A stretch of 5,996 nt of DNA. Origin: Sulfurovum sp. (GTDB lineage Bacteria > Campylobacterota > Campylobacteria > Campylobacterales > Sulfurovaceae). The stretch lies in contig DQVJ01000312.1 of assembly GCA_015661795.1 (NCBI GenBank), positions 1 to 5,996 on the forward strand. The letters run 5' to 3'. A program made the translations under genes and the position numbers. This document shows positions 1 to 5,996 of this stretch, piece by piece (the stretch's first letter is position 1; each line of letters starts with the position of its first letter). The notes under the pieces were generated by a model. The model ran no database searches and was not told where the DNA came from. It saw only the letters and a list, made by a program, of their open reading frames with translations.

Positions 1-61
1 AGTTGAGGGTAGTGAATACCTTATTTTACCAAGCAAAGATGTGCTTGGTCTTCTAAAATAA
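1..61 (+). CDS. groES: Co-chaperonin GroES, C-terminal end (partial)
   Basis: Only the last 19 codons are present, reading VEGSEYLILPSKDVLGLLK before a TAA at 59-61; the reading frame starts at base 2 and the gene begins outside the window. The ending EYLIL..DVLG matches the last beta strand of the GroES fold, where the family reads EYLVL..DILG or similar. GroES is the seven-subunit lid that caps GroEL during ATP-driven protein folding in the cytoplasm. The complete groEL gene follows after 18 nt, the standard groES-groEL order, which strongly supports the call despite the short fragment. The operon promoter and any heat-shock regulatory site lie upstream, outside the window. Confidence 0.93.
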   Translation, partial: VEGSEYLILPSKDVLGLLK

Positions 62-67
62 GAGCAT

Positions 68-73
68 AAAGGA
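68..73 (+). promoter_or_regulatory. Ribosome binding site of groEL
   Basis: AAAGGA lies 6 nt upstream of the ATG at 80, in the 18-nt gap between groES and groEL. It fixes the start that gives the canonical MAKEI N-terminus. No separate promoter is visible in this gap, so groEL is presumably translated from the groES-groEL transcript. Confidence 0.8.
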
Positions 74-79
74 TATAAC

Positions 80-1708
80 ATGGCAAAAGAAATATTTTTT
101 TCAGATAAAGCAAGAAATGGACTCTATGAAGGTGTATCTAAACTTACAGATACAGTTAAGGTAACTATGGGTCCTAGAGGACGTAATGTACTAATACAAA
201 AAAGTTATGGTGCTCCTCATATTACTAAAGATGGTGTCTCTGTAGCAAGAGAAATTGAACTGAGTGACAGCCTTGAAAATATGGGTGCGCAACTTGTAAA
301 AGAAGTAGCAAACAATACCGCTGATGAAGCAGGTGACGGAACAACTACAGCTACTGTACTGGCACATTCTATTTTTAAAGAGGGTCTTAGGAACATTACT
401 GCTGGTGCAAACCCGATAGAAGTAAAACGTGGTATGGATAAAGCATCTGCAGCGATTATAGAAGAACTTAAAAAAATATCAAAAGAAGTAAAAGATAAAA
501 AAGAGATTGCACAAGTGGCAACTATCTCAGCAAATTCCGATGAGACTATTGGTGCCCTCATCGCTGAAGCAATGGATAGAGTAGGTAAAGATGGTGTAAT
601 CACTGTAGAAGAAGCCAAAGGTATCAATGATGACCTCGAAGTGGTAGAAGGAATGCAATTTGACAGAGGGTATCTCTCTCCTTACTTTGTGACCAATTCT
701 GAGAAAATGACGTGTGAAATGGAAAACCCTATCATTCTTGTTACCGATACAAAAATCACTTCATTAAAAGATCTTGTGCCTGTATTAGAACAAGTCCAAC
801 AAAGTGGTAGACCTCTCCTTATCATCGCAGATGATTTAGAAGGAGAAGCACTTGCAACGTTGGTACTTAACCGTCTTAAAGGAGTACTCAATATTGTAGC
901 AGTCAAAGCACCTGGCTTTGGAGACAGAAAAAAAGAGATGCTAAAAGATATTTCTATTTTGACTGGAGCAACACTTGTAACAGAAGAACTTGGTCTTACC
1001 CTTGAAAAAGTGACACTTCCTGACCTTGGTCAAGCATCAAGAATTGTTATCGATAAAGACAATACTGTAATCGTCGATGGTAAAGGAGATAAAGATGCCG
1101 TTGCTGCACGTGTGAATGAAATAAAAACGCAAGTATCCACTACAACAAGTGAATATGATAAAGAAAAACTACAAGAAAGACTTGCCAAACTTGCAGGTGG
1201 TGTAGCAGTAATCAAAGTAGGTGCAGCAACCGAGACTGAAATGAAAGAGAAGAAAGACAGAGTCGATGATGCACTCAGTGCTACAAAAGCTGCGGTTGAT
1301 GAAGGTATTGTTATTGGAGGTGGAGCAGCACTCATAAAAGCAAGCCAAGCAGTAACTATGAATCTTTCTGAAGATGAAAAAGTAGGATCAGATATCATTT
1401 TAAGAGCTGTATTTGCCCCAATGAAACAAATCGCACAAAATGCTGGATTTGATGCCGGTGTAGTAGTAGATAAAGTAGCCCACGCATCAGAAGAAAACTT
1501 AGGTTTTAATGCTGCAACTGGTGAGTACGTAGATATGCTTGAAGCAGGTATCATTGATCCATTTAAGGTAGTGCGTGTTGCGCTTCAAAATGCAACTTCT
1601 GTAGCCTCATTACTTCTTACAACAGAAGCAACTGTTGCCGATATACCAGAAAGTCAACCTGCACAACCTGCAATGCCAGATATGGGGGGCATGCCAGGAA
1701 TGATGTAA
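80..1708 (+). CDS. groEL: Chaperonin GroEL (Hsp60), complete
   Basis: Complete 542-residue ATP-dependent chaperonin (E. coli GroEL has 548). Fourteen subunits form a double ring in the cytoplasm that encloses non-native proteins and refolds them with GroES. Expected landmarks are all present. VTMGPRGRNV (28-37) and ITKDG (48-52) contain nucleotide-site residues including D51. GDGTTTAT (85-92) holds the metal-binding D86. RVDDAL (394-399) contains D397, equivalent to E. coli catalytic D398. The family signature AAVDEGIVIGGG spans 404-415. The apical domain covers roughly residues 190-375. The tail (PDMGGMPGMM, 533-542) is a short version of the Gly-Met-rich C-terminus that projects into the ring cavity. 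The protein looks intact and functional. Its N-terminus and its LLLTTEATV near the tail resemble Campylobacterota GroEL. It is the second gene of the groES-groEL operon and converges with the EAL gene downstream. Confidence 0.99.
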   Translation: MAKEIFFSDKARNGLYEGVSKLTDTVKVTMGPRGRNVLIQKSYGAPHITKDGVSVAREIELSDSLENMGAQLVKEVANNTADEAGDGTTTATVLAHSIFKEGLRNITAGANPIEVKRGMDKASAAIIEELKKISKEVKDKKEIAQVATISANSDETIGALIAEAMDRVGKDGVITVEEAKGINDDLEVVEGMQFDRGYLSPYFVTNSEKMTCEMENPIILVTDTKITSLKDLVPVLEQVQQSGRPLLIIADDLEGEALATLVLNRLKGVLNIVAVKAPGFGDRKKEMLKDISILTGATLVTEELGLTLEKVTLPDLGQASRIVIDKDNTVIVDGKGDKDAVAARVNEIKTQVSTTTSEYDKEKLQERLAKLAGGVAVIKVGAATETEMKEKKDRVDDALSATKAAVDEGIVIGGGAALIKASQAVTMNLSEDEKVGSDIILRAVFAPMKQIAQNAGFDAGVVVDKVAHASEENLGFNAATGEYVDMLEAGIIDPFKVVRVALQNATSVASLLLTTEATVADIPESQPAQPAMPDMGGMPGMM

Positions 1709-1715
1709 TATATGA

Positions 1716-1750
1716 TGGTACCTAGAATGCTCTAGAAGTTCTAGGTATCA
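1716..1750. terminator. Hairpin between convergent groEL and EAL gene, probable shared terminator
   Basis: TACCTAGAA (1719-1727) and TTCTAGGTA (1739-1747) form a perfect 9-bp inverted repeat around an 11-nt loop. In the + strand RNA the stem can extend by a G-U, a G-C and a U-A pair (1716-1718 with 1748-1750). The left edge is 8 nt after the groEL stop. The right edge includes the TGA stop of the minus-strand EAL gene (1748-1750). The position between two convergent genes fits a bidirectional terminator. Neither strand has the run of Ts that normally follows an intrinsic terminator, so it may work weakly, with Rho, or mainly as a 3' end stabiliser. CTAGAA also occurs a second time inside the loop (1732-1737). 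Confidence 0.6.
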
Positions 1751-3505
1751 ACTTAACAATTCTTGAAACTCATCTACAGGTAATGGTCTTGCATACAAGT
1801 ATCCTTGTGCATAATCACAACCAAAAGAATGTAAAAATGAAAGTTCTTTTGATGTTTCAACTCCCTCAGCTACTACTTCTATCTCCAAAGCATGCGCTAA
1901 AACTATAATCGCTTTAACAATTTTTTGATGATTAAAACTTGAGGCCAAATCAAAAATCAACGCTCTATCTAATTTAATTGTACGGATTGGTAAAGTTTGT
2001 AAATCTTTTAATGAGGTATGTCCTGATGCAAAATGATCTAAAGAAAGAGAAAGCCCCAACTCAGAAAGAAGTTTAAAATCCATAGCAGTTTTTTCTACAT
2101 TAACAAGCGCAGCTTCTTCTGTGATATCAAGATTGAAATCTTTTGGATTCACATTATTCTGTCTAAATAAGACTTCTAGCCTTTTGATTAGGTCATCAAC
2201 CTGCATCTCTTCCAAGGAGAGATTTAGAGTAATTTGGAACCCAGGTAAAGTAAAAGTATTCCATTTTTTACGTTGTAATATTGCTTCTTTAAATACATAC
2301 TCCCCAATATCTACCATTAATCCTGCTTGTTTGGCTACATCTAAAAACTTATCGGCTGTAAGTAATCCAAGTTCCGGATGTTCCCAACGGATGAGGGTTT
2401 CAACACCAACCATATTCTCATTTTTTATAGAGAAAATAGGCTGATAATACAATAGAAATTCATTATTTTTCAAACCACTACGAATTTCTTCTATCATTTT
2501 CATGGTATCTTTATTATAGGTCTGATACTCTGTGGTAAAAAAACGTATGTTGGATCTACTTTCTTTCTCCGCCTGAGATTGGGATAAATAGACATGATTC
2601 ATCAATTTCAAAGCATTCTCACCATCTTGAGGATATTTTACAATACCCACGGATGAACTTATACTCACAATACCCTCTTTAGTAGAAAAACTTGAAATAT
2701 CCAGTATCATATCTTTAGCTATTTCACGTATATCTCCATCATCTGATATATTTTCTACAAGGATAAGAAACTTATCACAATCCATACGATAAACAGATAT
2801 TCCACTATCTTTTTTCCTTTCAAAATAGTTTGCCATCTTTCGTATAATCTGATTTGAGAAACCTAATCCTAACGTAGCTTGTAAATCTTTAAAATGATCT
2901 ACACCAAACAAAAAAAGAGCAAAAGACTTAGCACTGTTTTGACTCTGCATTACTTTTGTATTGATATCTGTTAAAGCGGAAAATTGACTTGGCATGCCCG
3001 TAAAAAAATCTATTCCTCCTTCTTTTTGTGTTCCTATTGCATTGCCTGAAGTTGTTTGCATATCAATAATACAAGTAATAGTTTTTTCCCTATTCCATGC
3101 ACTTTTATCAACATATATATTGACCTGCTTCATTGTACCTTTTATGTACAATAATACATTTTTCAAATCAAAACTACCAACATGTTTTTCAGATTCAAAT
3201 TTTAAAGCTTCAAAAAAATCTATAGGGTCAGATGTATCAAGTTTTAATTTAATATTCGTACTATCATTTACTTTTTTATATTTGTTATTTATAGAAAATA
3301 AAAATTTTGCAGATTTATTTGCAAACACAATAGTATAATCAGACGATAAAACCATCATTACTTCACTATAATACTCTTTTTCTTTATAATATAATTTCAA
3401 TTCTTCTAAAAGATTTTTATTTTTTTTTTGATACCAATAAATAATGCTAAACAAGATACCTAATGTAACTATACATATACCTCTTATTAGCCCCATATTT
3501 TCCAT
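1748..3505 (-). CDS. Membrane-anchored PAS-GGDEF-EAL protein, both catalytic domains degenerate; possible c-di-GMP receptor or weak phosphodiesterase
   Basis: The 585-residue product has one N-terminal membrane segment (about 5-25), a PAS-like domain (about 45-150, with YTIVFANKSAKFLF typical of the fold), a GGDEF-type domain (about 165-325) and an EAL domain (about 335-585). The GGDEF signature is replaced by DCDKF (242-246). The metal-binding DxD region reads GVDHFK (201-206) with its first Asp lost, so diguanylate cyclase activity is not expected. The EAL domain keeps E369 (as ETL rather than EAL), N428, E463, K511, E548 and Q567. However, the metal-ligand Glu of ExTE is D460, the paired Asp of DDFGTG is H491, and loop 6 reads DHFASGHTS (490-498). 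Phosphodiesterase activity is therefore doubtful; the domain may still bind c-di-GMP. It is the second gene of a pair with a paralogue of the same layout 8 nt upstream. The ATG at 3505 is chosen for its AGGAG at 5-nt spacing. Confidence 0.9.
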   Translation of the reverse strand: MENMGLIRGICIVTLGILFSIIYWYQKKNKNLLEELKLYYKEKEYYSEVMMVLSSDYTIVFANKSAKFLFSINNKYKKVNDSTNIKLKLDTSDPIDFFEALKFESEKHVGSFDLKNVLLYIKGTMKQVNIYVDKSAWNREKTITCIIDMQTTSGNAIGTQKEGGIDFFTGMPSQFSALTDINTKVMQSQNSAKSFALFLFGVDHFKDLQATLGLGFSNQIIRKMANYFERKKDSGISVYRMDCDKFLILVENISDDGDIREIAKDMILDISSFSTKEGIVSISSSVGIVKYPQDGENALKLMNHVYLSQSQAEKESRSNIRFFTTEYQTYNKDTMKMIEEIRSGLKNNEFLLYYQPIFSIKNENMVGVETLIRWEHPELGLLTADKFLDVAKQAGLMVDIGEYVFKEAILQRKKWNTFTLPGFQITLNLSLEEMQVDDLIKRLEVLFRQNNVNPKDFNLDITEEAALVNVEKTAMDFKLLSELGLSLSLDHFASGHTSLKDLQTLPIRTIKLDRALIFDLASSFNHQKIVKAIIVLAHALEIEVVAEGVETSKELSFLHSFGCDYAQGYLYARPLPVDEFQELLS

Positions 3506-3510
3506 TTATT

Positions 3511-3515
3511 CTCCT
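3511..3515 (-). promoter_or_regulatory. Ribosome binding site of the downstream EAL gene, overlapping the upstream stop codon
   Basis: On the minus strand the sequence reads TAGGAG-AATAA-ATG. The TAG stop of the upstream EAL gene (3516-3514) shares its AG with the AGGAG Shine-Dalgarno motif, which lies 5 nt before the ATG. Ribosomes ending the first gene stop directly on the initiation site of the second, so translational coupling and matched expression are likely. No separate promoter fits in the 8-nt gap. Confidence 0.85.
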
Positions 3516-5343
3516 ATGATCGTAATAGTTTTTGAAACTCAAAAGCAGGCACTGGTTTTGAAAAATAATATCCTTGCATCATATCACAATCATAACTAGC
3601 AAGTAATTCATACATTCTTTTATTTTCAATTCCTTCTGCTACTACTAGCATGCCCAAAGAATGGCTCATTTCAATCATCGCTTTAACTATTCTTTGATCT
3701 TCTTTATTTGTTAAGATATAATCAATCATCGTTTTATCTATTTTTAGTACATCTGCAGGAAACTTTTTCATATATACAAAAGAGGTATAGCCCGTACCAA
3801 AATCATCAAGTGAAATACCTATACCTAATTTTTTTATTTCCCTAAATTGTTTTTGTGTAGAATCTTCACTTATCATTGCCGCACCTTCAGTAATCTCAAA
3901 TTTAATCAATGAAGGATCCACTTGATGATACTGTAATTGTTTTTCAACATTTTCTACAAAGTCTTTACTTTCAACCTCAAACAGTGTAATATTTATTGAT
4001 ACATCTATTTGTTTAAATTTAAATAACTCCCAACGTTTTTGCTGCTTTAAAACCTCTTCAAGTACATATTTTCCTATTTCAGCAATAAAACCTGTTTTTT
4101 CCATAATAGGAATAAATATATAAGGGGCAATGAGACCATACTCTGGATGATTCCAACGTATAAGTGCTTCTGCTGATACTACCTCTTCATTTTTTGCATC
4201 AACAATAGGTTGATAATATATTTCAAACTGATTTTTTTCAAGTGCCTGATGCATTTCATTATGCAAAATCAAAGAGTCATAATCATTTGAGGCAATTTCT
4301 GGAACAAATTCTTGAATTCTTCCATTGCCTTGCTTCTGTGCTTGCGCTAATGCCTTATAAGCTCTATCTAACAAATTTCTTACAGATTCACTTCTCTTAC
4401 CTTTATATATACTGATTCCTACCGAAGCTGTTAAATATAATTTAACATCTTGCATCTTATAAAAAGAAGCTAATTTTTCTTGTATATCTTTTATCAAAAT
4501 ATATACCTCTTGTTCATCATCCAAATCAGAAATAGTCAGTAAAAAATTATTGTAATACGTATGATAAACAGTTATAGTCAAGTTTGAAGGTAGACTTCTT
4601 AAATAATTCGAAAATTTAACAACCAAATGATTCATCTGTTCATATCCAATAATTGAACGTAACATTGAAAAATCATCTATGTCAATTAAAACAATCGCCA
4701 ACCTTTTATTATTTAGATGCAATTTGGCATACAACGCATTTAAATTATATTGTAATTGTGCCTGGTTTGGCAGACCACTCAACTGATGTATAGAGCCGAT
4801 AATTTTGTGTTGTTCTTTTTGTCTAAGATCATGTATAAAAATAATCTTACGCCATAAATCATGCTTGCTTCCAAGCGGACTACTGTCGATATAAAGGTTG
4901 ATAGGTATGGTATTATCTTTCTGACCATCTAGTGAAAACTCTACCTGCAAATAAGAAATCATTTTATCTTCTGTTTTTTTATTCCCAATTGCTATCACTT
5001 CATCCAATGTCAACCATTTATCTTTCAAATTAATCTTTGGTTGTACAGTAAGTGGTTTAAATAAAAAATTCTGTTTTAAACCCATTAATTTTTTGACAAC
5101 CCTATTTGCATACAGTACTTCATTTTTATCTGAAAATATAAGTACCCCATCTTCAGAAATATCAAATGCTTTTTGAAAAACTTTTACTTTATTGTCGACA
5201 ACTTCAAGAAGCTCTCGTTTACTCCGAGCAAGTGAATAAAAATGTATTACAATTAACAGTAGCAGTAGCAATATCATTACTACTATATTACCCATAGACG
5301 ACTGAATCAAAAAATCCTGCACTGTGTTTAAACCCGACTGCAT
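3514..5343 (-). CDS. Membrane-anchored PAS-GGDEF-EAL cyclic di-GMP phosphodiesterase with degenerate GGDEF domain
   Basis: The 609-residue product should hydrolyse cyclic di-GMP to linear pGpG at the inner face of the cytoplasmic membrane. It has one very hydrophobic N-terminal segment (about 18-36, with a run of seven Leu), a PAS domain (about 55-172, DGVLIFSDKNEVLYAN) that presumably senses a cytoplasmic or membrane-associated cue, a GGDEF-type domain (about 180-346) and an EAL domain (about 358-609). The GGDEF loop is YYNNF (263-267), so cyclase activity should be lost, although DIDDF (221-225) and LSGLPNQ (188-194) remain. The EAL domain keeps all catalytic residues I can identify: E392 in EAL, N451, E483 and E486 in EITE, D513-D514 in DDFGTGYTS, K534, E570 in EGIE, and Q590. 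The ATG at 5343 has TAAGG 6 nt upstream; the next Met (17) has no visible ribosome site. The input signal and the process controlled (motility, biofilm) cannot be read from the sequence. Confidence 0.93.
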   Translation of the reverse strand: MQSGLNTVQDFLIQSSMGNIVVMILLLLLLIVIHFYSLARSKRELLEVVDNKVKVFQKAFDISEDGVLIFSDKNEVLYANRVVKKLMGLKQNFLFKPLTVQPKINLKDKWLTLDEVIAIGNKKTEDKMISYLQVEFSLDGQKDNTIPINLYIDSSPLGSKHDLWRKIIFIHDLRQKEQHKIIGSIHQLSGLPNQAQLQYNLNALYAKLHLNNKRLAIVLIDIDDFSMLRSIIGYEQMNHLVVKFSNYLRSLPSNLTITVYHTYYNNFLLTISDLDDEQEVYILIKDIQEKLASFYKMQDVKLYLTASVGISIYKGKRSESVRNLLDRAYKALAQAQKQGNGRIQEFVPEIASNDYDSLILHNEMHQALEKNQFEIYYQPIVDAKNEEVVSAEALIRWNHPEYGLIAPYIFIPIMEKTGFIAEIGKYVLEEVLKQQKRWELFKFKQIDVSINITLFEVESKDFVENVEKQLQYHQVDPSLIKFEITEGAAMISEDSTQKQFREIKKLGIGISLDDFGTGYTSFVYMKKFPADVLKIDKTMIDYILTNKEDQRIVKAMIEMSHSLGMLVVAEGIENKRMYELLASYDCDMMQGYYFSKPVPAFEFQKLLRS

Positions 5344-5349
5344 AAAGTG

Positions 5350-5354
5350 CCTTA
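5350..5354 (-). promoter_or_regulatory. Ribosome binding site of the upstream EAL gene
   Basis: TAAGG on the minus strand (5354-5350) lies 6 nt before the ATG at 5343-5341. It supports this start over Met17, which would cut into the membrane segment and has no purine-rich site in front of it. Confidence 0.7.
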
Positions 5355-5371
5355 TTGTGTAAATTCCTTAA

Positions 5372-5400
5372 ATTATATCATAGTTGACTTGAAGCCTGAA
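5372..5400 (-). promoter_or_regulatory. Predicted housekeeping sigma factor promoter for the EAL gene pair
   Basis: The minus strand carries TGATATAAT (5380-5372), a perfect extended -10 element (TGn before TATAAT). A poor -35 match, TTCAGG (5400-5395), sits 17 nt upstream of it. Campylobacterota housekeeping promoters commonly have a clear -10 and little -35 conservation, so this fits. Transcription should start near 5364-5366, giving a leader of about 20 nt before the ATG at 5343. The site suggests the EAL pair can be transcribed apart from xseA, although read-through from xseA is also possible because no terminator is visible between them. Confidence 0.65.
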
Positions 5401-5412
5401 GTTTATGGATTT

Positions 5413-5996
5413 TTATATTTCTTTTTTATTTAAACATAAGGCTTCTATTTGTATTTTTCCATCATTAAGCATAAACTTATTATTAATCTCAATCTCTCCC
5501 AATGTACCTATTTTACCTGCCAATGATATCTCTGCCCAACCTTTTCGATATTTTAATCTTGGATTACTCATTCTGAATTTTTGCTCTATAAAAACTAGAT
5601 ATTGTTCTTTTTGTTGTAGCGATGTAGTTATACTTTGTAGATATCTTTTTCGTTCACTGGGTAAAATAGAAGCGAAATGTTCTACATTATATGAGATGTA
5701 TCGCTTAAATTCTTTTGTCAGACGTTCAAACTCATTCTCCAACTCAATTAATAATCGTGAAGGAGAGTATCTTAATAATACTTCCTCACTGTGTTTTAAT
5801 TCACGGGAATAGCGTTTCATTTTCTCTGTAAGTATATATGAAAATTGTTCAAGTCTTTGTGTTAATGCATATAAAATTTCTTTACTATCAGGGAGTATCA
5901 TTTCCATCGCTGCACTGGGTGTAGGTGCCCTTACGTCTGCTACAAAATCACTTATCATAGTATCCACTTCATGCCCTATCGCGCTAACTACAGGTG
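5413..5996 (-). CDS. xseA: Exodeoxyribonuclease VII large subunit, C-terminal part (cut by the window edge)
   Basis: The visible 193 residues are the C-terminal part of a protein whose family is usually about 400-460 residues. Exonuclease VII (XseA with several small XseB subunits) degrades single-stranded DNA from either end into oligonucleotides in the cytoplasm. The fragment opens with PVVSAIGHEVDTMISDFVAD followed by VRAPTPSAA, the most conserved block of the family. Its HExD supplies the His and Asp that match E. coli H238 and D241. It then runs into a long charged helical region, presumably the coiled coil that binds XseB (for example LENEFERLTKEFKRY), and ends with the small C-terminal segment around KGWAEISLAGKIGTLGEIEI. 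The frame stays open to base 5996, so the GTG at 5967 is an internal Val codon (HEVD), not a start. The TAA stop lies at 5415-5413. The xseB gene is not in the window. The 69-nt gap to the EAL pair holds a promoter. Confidence 0.96.
   Translation of the reverse strand, partial: PVVSAIGHEVDTMISDFVADVRAPTPSAAMEMILPDSKEILYALTQRLEQFSYILTEKMKRYSRELKHSEEVLLRYSPSRLLIELENEFERLTKEFKRYISYNVEHFASILPSERKRYLQSITTSLQQKEQYLVFIEQKFRMSNPRLKYRKGWAEISLAGKIGTLGEIEINNKFMLNDGKIQIEALCLNKKEI

Noticed and set aside
217..1554. Minus-strand open frames inside groEL (217-627, 682-906, 1030-1554)
   Set aside because: They lie opposite a complete, highly conserved groEL, have Ser/Ala/Thr-rich low-complexity translations and match no family I recognise.
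2772..2818. RKKD (residues 230-233) as a c-di-GMP inhibitory site (RxxD) in the second GGDEF domain
   Set aside because: The true I-site sits five residues before GGDEF. Here eight residues separate it from DCDKF, so the match is likely fortuitous.
2121..3338. Plus-strand open frames at 2121-2444 and 2994-3338
   Set aside because: They are antisense to a GGDEF-EAL gene with clear domain motifs and show no recognisable protein features of their own.
5293..5295. Met17 as an alternative start of the upstream EAL protein
   Set aside because: No ribosome binding site precedes it, whereas the ATG at 5343 has TAAGG at a good distance and gives a complete membrane anchor.
5405..5812. Plus-strand open frame opposite xseA
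   Set aside because: It overlaps the conserved xseA frame on the other strand, and its translation is rich in Phe, Ser, Leu and Asn as expected for the complement of a charged coiled coil.
5965..5967. GTG as a possible start of a short 184-residue gene
   Set aside because: The same frame stays open to the window edge and reads PVVSAIGHEVD, the conserved core of XseA, so the GTG is an internal Val codon.
1..5996. Mobile elements, CRISPR array, toxin-antitoxin pair, tRNA or rRNA genes
   Set aside because: No terminal inverted repeats, transposase motifs, regularly spaced repeats or RNA gene signatures are visible. All long stretches are accounted for by housekeeping and signalling genes.

Overview
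The window looks like ordinary chromosomal sequence from an AT-rich member of the Campylobacterota (formerly Epsilonproteobacteria), probably a Sulfurovum- or Sulfurimonas-like organism. This rests mainly on GroEL, whose N-terminus (MAKEIFFSDKARNGLYEG) and tail (LLLTTEATV, PAMPDMGG) follow the pattern I recall for that phylum. The genus is an inference from memory and was not checked by a search.

Layout. On the + strand, the last codons of groES (1-61) are followed after 18 nt by a complete groEL (80-1708), giving the usual chaperonin operon. The other genes lie on the - strand and run towards groEL. In order of transcription they are the C-terminal 193 residues of xseA (5996-5413, cut by the window edge), a 69-nt gap with a good extended -10 promoter, a membrane-anchored PAS-GGDEF-EAL protein (5343-3514), and after only 8 nt a second protein of the same architecture (3505-1748). 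groEL and the second EAL gene converge on a hairpin at 1716-1750 that probably serves as a shared terminator.

How the genes work together. The two GGDEF-EAL genes form a two-gene, probably translationally coupled unit for cyclic di-GMP signalling. Both have lost the GGDEF synthase signature. The first keeps every EAL residue expected for hydrolysis and should be a c-di-GMP phosphodiesterase. The second has changes at two metal-ligand positions and in loop 6, so it may be a weak enzyme, a c-di-GMP receptor or a regulatory partner of the first. The groES-groEL and xseA neighbours are housekeeping genes with no evident functional tie to them.

I see no mobile element, CRISPR array, tRNA or rRNA, and no gene-free stretch over 300 bases. 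The most interesting item is the tandem EAL pair with unequal active-site decay. I do not see evidence for a wholly new system.
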